From Planctomycetota bacterium (GTDB lineage: Bacteria; Planctomycetota; Planctomycetia; Planctomycetales; Planctomycetaceae), in NCBI GenBank assembly GCA_027622115.1, contig JAQBZS010000095.1:1-12763 (forward strand): a stretch of 12,763 bases of DNA, written 5' to 3'. The notes under the pieces were generated by a model, which had not been told where the DNA came from, did no database searches, and saw only the letters and a list, made by a program, of their open reading frames with translations. A program made the position numbers and the translations under genes. The number at the start of each line of letters is the position of its first letter. Position 1 is the first letter of the stretch. This document shows, one piece after another, positions 5,343 to 12,763 of this stretch.

Positions 5343-6493
5343 CACGAACCGGTTCGTCGTCGCGACTCCAGGTCCCAGAGTTCAGCCATTCGGTCCGCGA
5401 CGAATTCGATTCGAAACCGTTCGAGAATGCGTTGGCGAGCGGTTGTTGCGAGCCAACTCCGACGCGACTCATCGTTTCGCAATCCGTCGATCGCATTTGC
5501 CATCGCCTGTGGATCATGCGGCGGAATGAGCACGGCGGCGGCGTTCCCCAGCATTTCGCGCGTGCCGCCGACATCCGTCGCCACGATCGGCAACCCCGAA
5601 GCGGCGGCTTCCAAGAGGACTCGGCCGAATGGCTCCTGCTTGGCGGCGTGCACCAGGATGTCGGATTCGTTCATCAGCCATGGAATGTCTTCCCGATAGC
5701 CCAGCCGATGCAGCTGACCCTTCATGCCGGCGTCTTCGAACACTCGCGAGATTTGACGCTCGAATTCGATGCTTTCGTCCTTTTGCGAATACCGTTCGCC
5801 GACCATCACGAAATCGATCTCAGCGCTCGGCCCCAACAACGCCGCCGCTTCCGCCAGCGTATCCAGTCCCTTCCGCAAGCCGATTTGACCGACCGACAAG
5901 GCGAGGAATCGCGATCCTCCCCACAGGACACTCGACGCACGGCGCGAATCCAATTCGTCGGCAAGCCGACCGGTTCGCGGTCGTGGGGCGAAGCGCTCGC
6001 AGTCCACGCCGTTTCGCAACACAGTAATGCGATTTGCAGCGAATCCCTGGCCGATATGGGCGTCGGCGGTGGCCTGCGACACGGCAATCAGGCGATCGTT
6101 TTGGTTTAGATCACGTACGACCGCCTGGCTGACTCGCAGGATGTCTCGGACGTGGGCCACTCGACAGCAACTGAACTTCGCGCCCAGCGCCCCCGTCAGT
6201 CGGCCCATGGACAGGCTGTTCGCGTGCAGAATGTCCGGAACCACGCGTGCCACATGTTGCCCAAGTCCCTGCAACGCCGACTCACGTGGCAGCCGAGTGC
6301 CAAGCTCGTCTCGTAGCGAGAATTCGATCGTTTCAATGCCAATCGCGTGCAAGGAATCCGATAGCGGTCCGGCACCGGGAACCAGTGCGAGAAACTCAAA
6401 CCCACTTCCGTGCAGCCGCTGGAGCACGGCCAACATCGAGTGCTCGCCGCCGTTCAGGGTTGTGTATTCGAAAAGTATGAGGATTCGACGCAT
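5342..6493 (-). CDS. GT4 family glycosyltransferase (GT-B fold)
   Basis: This 383-residue protein is close to the usual family length. The N-terminal Rossmann domain starts at once with MRRILILFEYTTLNGGEHSML, where the Gly-rich turn after the first strand contacts the acceptor or donor. HANS (90-93) and HVRD (114-117) follow. The linker holds the classic VSQAT (138-142) and VLRNGVDCERF (158-168). The C-terminal donor-binding domain starts at VGQIGLRKGLD (201-211), with R207/K208 as likely phosphate contacts. It carries the E-x7-E motif in KQEPFGRVLLEAAASGLPIVATDVGG (E287, E295). Enzymes of this group transfer sugars from nucleotide-sugars to glycans or lipids at the cytoplasmic membrane face. 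The exact sugar and acceptor are unknown; no other polysaccharide genes lie beside it except a tiny coupled ORF downstream. No clear ribosome-binding site precedes the ATG. Confidence 0.9.
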   Translation of the reverse strand: MRRILILFEYTTLNGGEHSMLAVLQRLHGSGFEFLALVPGAGPLSDSLHAIGIETIEFSLRDELGTRLPRESALQGLGQHVARVVPDILHANSLSMGRLTGALGAKFSCCRVAHVRDILRVSQAVVRDLNQNDRLIAVSQATADAHIGQGFAANRITVLRNGVDCERFAPRPRTGRLADELDSRRASSVLWGGSRFLALSVGQIGLRKGLDTLAEAAALLGPSAEIDFVMVGERYSQKDESIEFERQISRVFEDAGMKGQLHRLGYREDIPWLMNESDILVHAAKQEPFGRVLLEAAASGLPIVATDVGGTREMLGNAAAVLIPPHDPQAMANAIDGLRNDESRRSWLATTARQRILERFRIEFVADRMAELWDLESRRRTGS

Positions 6494-6506
6494 GTCATGA
6501 ACGCAA

Positions 6507-6539
6507 CGAAGCCCGACACCGCGAAGGCATCGGGCTTCG
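6507..6539 (-). terminator. Hairpin terminator after the FKBP isomerase gene
   Basis: CGAAGCCCGA at 6507-6516 and TCGGGCTTCG at 6530-6539 form a perfect 10-bp stem around a 13-base loop. Read on the minus strand, it begins 25 bases after the isomerase stop (6565) and is followed by TTGCGTT, a weak U-tract. The shape fits a Rho-independent terminator with reduced U-run. It ends only 13 bases before the glycosyltransferase ATG, leaving almost no room for a separate promoter there. Confidence 0.6.
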
Positions 6540-6564
6540 AATACTGAATGATCGATGGAACGTC

Positions 6565-7332
6565 TTATTGGATTTCAAGCAATTCGACTTCAAAAATCAG
6601 TGCCGAGTTCGCGCCGATCTTGGCTCCGGATCCGCGTGTGCCATAGGCCAAGTCCGGCGGAATGAACAATTTCCATTTGGACCCAACGGGCATCAACTGC
6701 AACCCTTCAACCCAGCCCTTGATGACTTGACCGACACCAAAAGTCGCCGGCATTTTGCGATCGACCGAGCTGTCGAACACGGTGCCGTCGAGCAGCGTTC
6801 CGTGGTAATGCACTTTGACGGAATCGCTGGCTTTGGGCTTTGCTCCCGTACCCTTCTTGAGAATTTCGTATTGCAGTCCGCTCTTGGTCGTGGTGACGCC
6901 TTCCTTCGTCTTGTTTTCGGCGAGGAACTTGTCGGCAGCCGCTTGATTCACTTCGCCGGCTTTTGCTTCTTCGGCTTCCTTCTTGGCTTGCAACTCTTTG
7001 GCCATCGCGTTGAACGCCTCCCGAATTTCTGCTTGAGTAATCTTCGAATCTTTCTCGCCCAACGCGTCCTTGATTCCCTGAATGAACAGGTCGAGATCGA
7101 TCTCCAAACCATCTCGCGTCAGGCTGCCGCCCACGTTGAACCCGATGCCGTAACTGACTTTGCCCTTGATCGTTCCCAGCGGGCCGGCTGGTGCCTTGGC
7201 TTCAGTTTTCTTTACCGTCTTTTCTGCCTTGGCGGGTGCCTTCTTGCCGGGAGTTTTCTCGGCATCGTCCTGCGCGAGAACGACCAAGGCACACATCAAC
7301 AGCGCACAGAGGGAGAGTCCCACGTGTTTCAT
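6565..7332 (-). CDS. FKBP-type peptidyl-prolyl cis-trans isomerase, exported (Mip/FkpA-like)
   Basis: This 255-residue protein speeds cis-trans isomerisation of peptidyl-proline bonds and should act as a folding helper outside the cytoplasm. A signal peptide is visible (MKHVGLSLCALLMCALVVLA, cleavage before QDD). It is followed by a Lys/Ala/Pro linker (25-51), an FKBP_N-type helical dimerisation region (about 57-145, SYGIGFNVGG...) and the catalytic FKBP_C domain (about 150-255). The latter shows VHYHGTLLDGTVFDSS (174-189; Y176, F186, D187), GQVIKGWVEGLQLM (201-214; V203, I204, W207), AYG (229-231) and LIFEVELLEI (245-254), which are the usual active-pocket residues. The start at 7332 has GAAAGG seven bases upstream. 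The frame is open to 7413, but those residues lack family features. The barrel protein upstream, 177 bases away on the same strand, is a possible client. Confidence 0.93.
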   Translation of the reverse strand: MKHVGLSLCALLMCALVVLAQDDAEKTPGKKAPAKAEKTVKKTEAKAPAGPLGTIKGKVSYGIGFNVGGSLTRDGLEIDLDLFIQGIKDALGEKDSKITQAEIREAFNAMAKELQAKKEAEEAKAGEVNQAAADKFLAENKTKEGVTTTKSGLQYEILKKGTGAKPKASDSVKVHYHGTLLDGTVFDSSVDRKMPATFGVGQVIKGWVEGLQLMPVGSKWKLFIPPDLAYGTRGSGAKIGANSALIFEVELLEIQ

Positions 7333-7509
7333 TGAACAACCTTTCGACCAGTGCGATAACTGCGGGGGGACGCACCGAACTCCCCGAAACGGCGAATTTG
7401 CCGACGCCTGCAACGTGACAACGGTTGCGAATTCGTGCCGAGAGTCCAGTCTCGCGGGGCCGGAGTCAAGCGACGCGGAAAAATCAGCGACGGAAGCCCT
7501 CGGTGGCGT

Positions 7510-8676
7510 CTAAAACGTCAGCAGGCAATAGACATTGATCGTGCGTTGAATTGCCGAAACTCGCGTCGCAAAGTCCTCGAAGTGCTCGACACCCATGCGG
7601 ACTCGAAATTCGGTCATGTGGTCGAGTTTCAGTCGCATTTCCGCGCCATAGCCGCCTTCGTGAAGTTCATTCAGGTTGTACAGAATGAAGCCGTCGTTTC
7701 GCACGGCGAATGTTTGCTGCCCGGCCCAGCCATACAGCATCACGGTGACGGGGTCGCGAGTCAGATACAGGCGGCCTTCGGCGGACCAAAAACTCTGCTG
7801 TCCCAGCCCAATTTCCTCGTCCGAATAAATGTAGTAGGCGTAGGCCTCGCCGCCGAAAGTCGTGTCATTGAATTCGGCAAACGTCAACGCCACTTTCGGA
7901 GTGAATTGGTATAGCGTCACAACGGGGGCATAGTCTTCGTAGTGCGAAACATACATCTGCAACCCCGCTTCCCAGCGGCCGGTTTCATACTGAGACATCC
8001 CGGCGAACAGCACCCAACCGTTGTCCGATAAGTCGTCCGACGAATCGATAACATGCGCACCCAAACGCGTTTTGCACGCGTCACCCAGATAGTAGGACCA
8101 GGCACCGACAAGATCCGTCTGCGTCACGGCAGAACCATCCTTAAAGCTGATGTCGAGGTACTCGGCCGCGATCTCGAATTCATGTTTTTCGTGGGAGAGA
8201 AACGAATACAGCCCCCACATGTGCCCGTGGTCCTTGAGGGACGCGTCGTAGCCCAAGTCCGAGTAATACGGCATCACCGAGAAGTTGAACGGGGGTTGCA
8301 TATTGGCGGTCGGAATCGGCGGATAGAAATCGGCCTGACGCCAGCGCTGATCCAGCGACGGATGCGGCGGAACCTGCGATGGCTTCCCGTCCAACAACGG
8401 ATGTTGAGCTTGTACGATCTGCCCAAATTGCTGAGGCATCGCCGCAAAACTCGGATCAGCTGTTTCATAAACCGGATGGACTTGCGGCAGGCCCGGCGAA
8501 ACTTGAGGTGGCGGCCAGCCCTGCGGGATTGCTTGCCCGAGCACCGTTCCTGGAACGCAGGCGGCGAATATCATCAGCACAAGCGAAGGCAGCGCGTGCG
8601 ATTCGAACACCGTTCGGCGGTGCTGCGATGTCCCAGGACGTTCAATCGCATGTGCAAGTCGAGAGAATCTTCGCAT
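7510..8676 (-). CDS. Probable outer-membrane beta-barrel protein with signal peptide
   Basis: The protein has 388 residues from the ATG at 8676. After a basic N-terminus comes a hydrophobic signal segment LPSLVLMIFAACVPGTVLG, with cleavage likely near G-Q (47-48). A Pro/Gln-rich stretch (about 50-125) is followed by a region of alternating polar and aromatic residues in strand-length pieces. Examples are FNFSVMPYYSDLGYD, HMWGLYSF, HEFEIAAEYLDISF, WEAGLQMYVSHYEDY, GGEAYAYYIYS and AEMRLKLDHMTEFRVRMGVEHF. The chain ends in Phe (NVYCLLTF), the BAM-type C-terminal signal. I infer a beta-barrel or beta-rich cell-surface protein and recognise no named family. The frame is open to a TTG at 8757; a GTG at 8610 would give a shorter N-terminus before the signal segment. 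None of the three has a clear ribosome-binding site. It heads the minus-strand block and lies upstream of the FKBP folding factor. Confidence 0.72.
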   Translation of the reverse strand: MRRFSRLAHAIERPGTSQHRRTVFESHALPSLVLMIFAACVPGTVLGQAIPQGWPPPQVSPGLPQVHPVYETADPSFAAMPQQFGQIVQAQHPLLDGKPSQVPPHPSLDQRWRQADFYPPIPTANMQPPFNFSVMPYYSDLGYDASLKDHGHMWGLYSFLSHEKHEFEIAAEYLDISFKDGSAVTQTDLVGAWSYYLGDACKTRLGAHVIDSSDDLSDNGWVLFAGMSQYETGRWEAGLQMYVSHYEDYAPVVTLYQFTPKVALTFAEFNDTTFGGEAYAYYIYSDEEIGLGQQSFWSAEGRLYLTRDPVTVMLYGWAGQQTFAVRNDGFILYNLNELHEGGYGAEMRLKLDHMTEFRVRMGVEHFEDFATRVSAIQRTINVYCLLTF

Positions 8677-9108
8677 GGTGGTGTGGGCGCGAAAATGGAG
8701 TGAACGGATTGAAGACGTGGGGTGCTTCGAATCCAGGATGAGAACTCCGCGCGCCAAGACTCGACCGGCGCAACGGAACCGTCGTTCCTGAATGTCGACA
8801 CTTTACAACTCGTACCATTGACATAATCCGGAAAGCCGTTGTGTCCGATCGAGAAAACACCGCCGACCTACCCAAAGGGCCTGGAAATCACTGTCGTCGT
8901 CGAGTTTGTTCTCCGCGATCTGCTCATTTCGGCGAAGCCAGTAACACGTGCTTGCGGGAGTCGTGGCTGAGCGCGTACAGATTGTCCAATCAAGACGAAC
9001 TGGCGATCACCACTTCGGACGCCAGGATGAAACAATCCCTCTATTCCAATGCCGAAGTTGAGTGAGCGATCGAAGCAAACCTACCCAACACTACGGACGA
9101 GAGATCAC
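8677..9108. other. Divergent intergenic region (promoters for both flanking genes expected)
   Basis: This 432-base gap separates the minus-strand barrel gene from the plus-strand cytochrome protein gene, so promoters facing both ways are expected. A perfect TTGACA is present at 8818-8823 on the plus strand, but no good TATAAT-like box follows at 16-18 bases. The plus-strand frame 8841-9065 has a GTG start and no family features, and I regard it as chance. A purine-rich GAGAG at 9099-9103 serves as the ribosome-binding site for the ATG at 9109. No RNA gene or strong repeat was seen. Confidence 0.45.
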
Positions 9109-12100
9109 ATGAAGATTCGGAACATGGATTGTCGCACCGCGTTGATTTTGGCGTGTCTTGGCGTGTTGACGCTGTTTCCTGGATCGGCGATCGCGCAACG
9201 AAACCTCAAGGACATCCCCAACCCCGACCCAGAGTTGGAACGCAAGACGCTGCAACTTGCGGACGGTTTCGAGATCAACCTCTTCGCGGCGGACCCGATT
9301 CTTGCTAAGCCGATTCAGATGAACTTCGACCCGCAGGGACGATTGTGGATCGCCAGTTCTGAGACCTACCCGCACATCAAGCCCGGCGAAGTCGCGAAGG
9401 ACAAGGTGATTGTGCTGGAAGACAAGGACGGCGACGGCAAGGCCGAAACGACTCGCGTGTTCGCGGATGGACTGCTGATTCCGACCGGCATCGAACCGGG
9501 AGACGGTGGCGTGTATGTCGCCAACAGCACCGAGTTGCTGCATCTGTCCGATACGGACGGCGACGGCAAAGCAGACAAGACGCGAGTCGTCCTGTCGGGC
9601 TTCGGCACGGAAGATACGCACCACATCCTGCACACGTTGCGCTGGGGACCAGAGGGTCTGCTCTACTTCAATCAATCGATCTATATTCACAGCCATATCG
9701 AAACGCCGCACGGCGTCCGCCGCCTGAACGCCGGCGGCATCTGGCAGTTCCGCCCCGAGACCATGCGGCTCGACGTTTACGCTCGCGGCTGGGTGAATTC
9801 TTGGGGTCACCATTTCGACGCGTGGGGACAATCGTTCGTCACCGACGGTGCCGGCGGCCAGGGCATTAATTACGGCGTGCCCGGGGCTTCCTACCAAACC
9901 GCGTACGGAGCCAAGCGATTGTTACCCGGCCTGAATCCGGGCAGCCCCAAGCACTGCGGGCTGGAAGTCGTCTCGGGCCGACATCTTCCCGAAGAGTGGC
10001 AGGGTTCGATTCTGACCAACGACTTTCGCGGGCATCGCGTGTGTCGATTCGTGCTGACCGACGAAGGCGCCGGCTATGTGTCTCGACAACAACCGGAACT
10101 CATCAAGACGAATCATGTGGCCTTTCGGCCGATCGACATCAAGATGGGACCGGACGGAGCCATCTACATTGCCGACTGGTACAACCCCATCATCCAGCAC
10201 GGCGAAGTCGACTTCCGCGATACTCGGCGAGACCACACGCACGGCCGCATTTGGCGCGTCACTTACAAGGGTCGGCCCGTTCTGAAACGTCCGCAGCTTG
10301 TCGGCGCCAAGGTGGAAGACCTCGTGGCCAAGCTCACGTCGCCGGAAGAATGGACTCGTCGCAACGCCAAGCGAGTCATCAAAGAACGCTACGACGCATC
10401 CGCCTTGCATCCGATGTCGTCCAAGCCGGACAACGACGGGCTCCGACCGCACGAACGCATCACGCAATCGCTCGATCTTGTCCAACAGCTTTACGCCAAT
10501 CCGGAGCCGCACGAAGAGCAACACTTGCTGGAGATTCTATGGACGAATCAGGCCATCCGTCGACCGCAGCCGCAGTTGTTGAGCCAACTACTCAATGCCA
10601 CCGACTTTCGCGTGCGGGCTGCTGCAACTCGTGTGATCGGCCACTGGTACGAAGACATTCGCAACCCGTTGGAATTGTTGGCCAAGCGAGTCGCCGACGA
10701 GCATCCACGCGTGCGACTGGAGGCCGTGCGAGTCTTGGGGCAAGTGCCGCAAGCCCGTGGCGTTGAAATCGCCATGCGGGCGTTGGAGCAACCGGTCGAC
10801 GCGTGGCTGGACTACGCCTTGTGGCTGACGGCTCGCGAAACGCAGCAACATTGGCTGCCGGCGTTGCAGGCTGGAAAACTGTCCTTTGGCGGCAGCGCGG
10901 ATCAACTCACGTTCGCGGTGAAGTCGATTGGTTCGCCCACGGTTGTCGCGCCACTGATCCAATTGGTCAAAGACCGCAAAGTCGCCGCCGACCGACAAGC
11001 CGAAGTCTTGGGCGTGATCGCGTCGATCGGCGGTCCAGGGGAACTCGACTTTGTCGGGTCGCGAGCGTTGGAAAACGGGATCGCAAAGCCTGACCGCGCG
11101 ACAATACTGGCCAGCCTGGAATCGGCTGCGGTCACTCGCAACGTCCGCCCAGCCGGCGCCCAGGTGTTGGCAGCTCGGTTGATGGCGAGCAGCGACGTCG
11201 AAGTCCAAGCCTCCGCCGCGCGATTGGTCGGATTGTGGAAGATCGAAGCGCAACGAGACGCCGTCGAGAAACTTGCCGAGGACGACAAGCAACCCACGCA
11301 TCTGCGCATCGCCGCGATTGCCGGCTTGCAAGGACTTGGTGGTTCGCCAAGCGCCTGTGCCATCCCCGAACTGATCCATGCCAATGACGCGGCGGTGAGT
11401 CTGGCTGCCATGCGCGCGTTTATTGCAATGGACAAAACCGCGGCGGTTTCGGACGCGGTGACGTTTCTGAAGACTGCCGACATCGTGCGGGCCGAAGCGA
11501 TCTTCGCGCAGTTCCTGGAAAACAAGTCCGGCGCACCCGTGCTCGCCAAAGCACTGAACGGCAAGACGTTGCCTGCGGACGTGGCGAAAGTCGGTTTGCG
11601 TGCCGTCAGTGCGTCCGGTCGCAACTATGCCGGTTTGATCGCGGCGTTGACCAAGGCCGGCGGAATCAGCAGCGGCCCGAAACAACTCTCACCCGCCGAG
11701 ATGGCGGCGATGGTCGAAGCCGTGCAAACCAATGGCAACGCGGTCATCGGAGAACGCGTTTTTCGGCGAGCGGACCTGAACTGCCTCAAGTGTCACGCCA
11801 TCGGTGGAGCGGGTGGGCGCGTCGGTCCCGACATGATCAGCCTCGGCTCCAGCGCCCAAGTCGATTACATCGTGGATGCGTTGCTGATCCCGAGCAAGGC
11901 CATGAAGGAAGGCTACCAGACGGTCGTTGTCGAGACTCTTCGCGGTCGGGTCCACACGGGCATCAAGCTGCGGCAGACCAAGGACGAGCTTTTTCTGCGA
12001 ACCATTGAGGACCAGGAAATCACAATCCCGGTCAAGTCGATTGAAGAGCAGGTCAACGGCACGTCCATGATGCCGGTCGGCCTCACGGACAAGCTGACAC

Positions 12101-12609
12101 AGGACGAGTTTGTGCATCTCGTCCGCTTCTTATCGGAGCTGGGCAAGGTGGGCGGGCAATCGATCGGCGGCAACATCGTGGCTCGGCGATGGCGAATCAT
12201 GAAAGACACACCGGAAGCGGCGTTTCGATTACGCCGCACCAGTTACGACACGGCGGCCACGGAAGACCCGGCCTACACATGGTTGCCCGCCTACAGCACG
12301 GTCGCTGGATCCCTGCCGGTTGAGGAATTGCCGAAACTCACGGTGCAAGGTCGACCCAACAAGGTCGCATTCGCTCGCTGCGACTTTGAAGTCACGACAG
12401 CCGGTGAATTCAATTTTCAGTTTGGCAAAACCAAGGGGCTGACGATGTGGTTGGACGGCAAGCCGGCGGAATTGGCGGACAACATTGTCGTCGAGTTGGC
12501 CAACGGCTCGCACTCGTTGACATTCGCCGTAGACGGCGGGCGAAGCGAGGACTTAAAAGTCCAACTCAAGGGCGGCACCGGCGTGGGGCGCTTCGGGATC
12601 GGGAAGTAA
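9109..12609 (+). CDS. PVC-type exported dehydrogenase-like beta-propeller/HEAT/cytochrome c protein
   Basis: The protein has 1166 residues from the ATG at 9109, preceded by GAGAG. The frame is open back to 9049, but the signal peptide starts here (MKIRNMDCRTALILACLGVLTLFPGSAIAQ). Residues about 45-385 form the planctomycete/verrucomicrobial membrane-bound dehydrogenase beta-propeller (DGFEINLFAADPILAKPIQMNFDPQGRLWIASS..., GPDGAIYIADWYNPIIQHG). Two acidic DxDGDG loops occur at 105-110 and 148-153. Residues about 395-860 are helical HEAT-like repeats. A short cytochrome c domain follows, with haem site CLKCH (892-896) and a likely axial Met in SMMPVGL (M987 or M988). From about 1024 comes a beta-rich tail (GLTMWLDGKPAEL, NGSHSLTFAVDGG), possibly carbohydrate- or surface-binding. 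Such proteins are thought to oxidise sugars or polyols and pass electrons to the haem; the substrate is unknown. It stands alone here. Confidence 0.92.
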   Translation: MKIRNMDCRTALILACLGVLTLFPGSAIAQRNLKDIPNPDPELERKTLQLADGFEINLFAADPILAKPIQMNFDPQGRLWIASSETYPHIKPGEVAKDKVIVLEDKDGDGKAETTRVFADGLLIPTGIEPGDGGVYVANSTELLHLSDTDGDGKADKTRVVLSGFGTEDTHHILHTLRWGPEGLLYFNQSIYIHSHIETPHGVRRLNAGGIWQFRPETMRLDVYARGWVNSWGHHFDAWGQSFVTDGAGGQGINYGVPGASYQTAYGAKRLLPGLNPGSPKHCGLEVVSGRHLPEEWQGSILTNDFRGHRVCRFVLTDEGAGYVSRQQPELIKTNHVAFRPIDIKMGPDGAIYIADWYNPIIQHGEVDFRDTRRDHTHGRIWRVTYKGRPVLKRPQLVGAKVEDLVAKLTSPEEWTRRNAKRVIKERYDASALHPMSSKPDNDGLRPHERITQSLDLVQQLYANPEPHEEQHLLEILWTNQAIRRPQPQLLSQLLNATDFRVRAAATRVIGHWYEDIRNPLELLAKRVADEHPRVRLEAVRVLGQVPQARGVEIAMRALEQPVDAWLDYALWLTARETQQHWLPALQAGKLSFGGSADQLTFAVKSIGSPTVVAPLIQLVKDRKVAADRQAEVLGVIASIGGPGELDFVGSRALENGIAKPDRATILASLESAAVTRNVRPAGAQVLAARLMASSDVEVQASAARLVGLWKIEAQRDAVEKLAEDDKQPTHLRIAAIAGLQGLGGSPSACAIPELIHANDAAVSLAAMRAFIAMDKTAAVSDAVTFLKTADIVRAEAIFAQFLENKSGAPVLAKALNGKTLPADVAKVGLRAVSASGRNYAGLIAALTKAGGISSGPKQLSPAEMAAMVEAVQTNGNAVIGERVFRRADLNCLKCHAIGGAGGRVGPDMISLGSSAQVDYIVDALLIPSKAMKEGYQTVVVETLRGRVHTGIKLRQTKDELFLRTIEDQEITIPVKSIEEQVNGTSMMPVGLTDKLTQDEFVHLVRFLSELGKVGGQSIGGNIVARRWRIMKDTPEAAFRLRRTSYDTAATEDPAYTWLPAYSTVAGSLPVEELPKLTVQGRPNKVAFARCDFEVTTAGEFNFQFGKTKGLTMWLDGKPAELADNIVVELANGSHSLTFAVDGGRSEDLKVQLKGGTGVGRFGIGK

Positions 12610-12638
12610 ACTGATTCATTCCGGTCCGTCCTACGTTT

Positions 12639-12681
12639 GAAGGCGTACGCGCGTCCAAGATGTCGAATCGCGTGCGCCTTC
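12639..12681 (+). terminator. Hairpin downstream of the cytochrome-containing gene
   Basis: GAAGGCGTACGCG (12639-12651) pairs with CGCGTGCGCCTTC (12669-12681) over 13 base pairs, including one G-T wobble, around a 17-base loop. It starts 30 bases after the stop codon at 12609. There is no T-run after it, so it is either a weak or factor-assisted terminator or a 3'-end stabiliser. The remaining bases to the window end hold no recognisable gene start. Confidence 0.5.
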
Positions 12682-12763
12682 GTCGGCTGACGGTAGTTAT
12701 TCTCGCCGCGCCAAATAATGGCACTTTTGTTCGTTTAACCGCACGCCGCAGGCACGCGCGTTT

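Noticed and set aside
6568..7335. 255-residue plus-strand frame opposite the FKBP gene
   Set aside because: It is an antisense shadow of the isomerase, which has a signal peptide, ribosome-binding site and complete catalytic motifs.
8818..8823. TTGACA as a -35 promoter box
   Set aside because: It is a perfect hexamer, but no -10-like box follows at the proper distance, so I did not call a promoter.
8841..9065. 74-residue plus-strand frame before the cytochrome gene
   Set aside because: It has a GTG start with no ribosome-binding site and no family similarity that I recognise; it lies in the expected promoter region.

Overview
The window looks like a piece of a planctomycete (phylum Planctomycetota) chromosome. 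The case rests on the families present: a very long beta-propeller/HEAT/cytochrome c protein of the planctomycete-verrucomicrobia type, a DUF1501 protein, and the start of a LEPR-XLL-type giant surface protein (ELCEDRTLLS motif). GC-rich coding sequence and weak or absent Shine-Dalgarno sites before several genes fit this. No tRNA, rRNA, CRISPR array or intact insertion sequence was seen.

Layout. Positions 1-527 hold no supportable gene, but there is a strong palindrome at 45-69. Two plus-strand genes follow: a GNAT acetyltransferase (528-1103) and an M16 peptidase homologue that lacks the zinc motif (1208-2443). A gene block on the minus strand, read from right to left, then runs from 8676 down to 2502. 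It holds a signal-peptide-bearing probable outer-membrane beta-barrel protein, a periplasmic FKBP-type prolyl isomerase, a GT4 glycosyltransferase, a tiny coupled ORF, a decayed LEPR-XLL surface-protein gene, a DUF1501 gene without its 5' end, and a PD-(D/E)XK nuclease of the Rpn/PDDEXK_2 family. The right third (9109-12609, plus) is one exported 1166-residue dehydrogenase-like beta-propeller protein with a CxxCH haem site.

How the genes relate. The barrel protein and the FKBP isomerase are neighbours that plausibly share the envelope-biogenesis theme, since FKBP/Mip proteins assist folding of exported proteins. The glycosyltransferase may act on envelope glycans. The most disturbed part is 4457-5018. 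There a surface-protein gene with an in-frame stop and no 3' end abuts a DUF1501 gene with no 5' end, across about 160 bases of unassigned DNA, and the next gene is a recombination-associated nuclease. I read this as a deletion or rearrangement scar.

The best candidate for something unusual is inside the Rpn-like gene. A strong ribosome-binding site (GAGGA) precedes two in-frame ATG codons at 2724-2729. Translation from there would give a 74-75 residue C-terminal protein, the arrangement described for intragenic antitoxins of Rpn nucleases in enterobacteria. This is an inference from sequence only.
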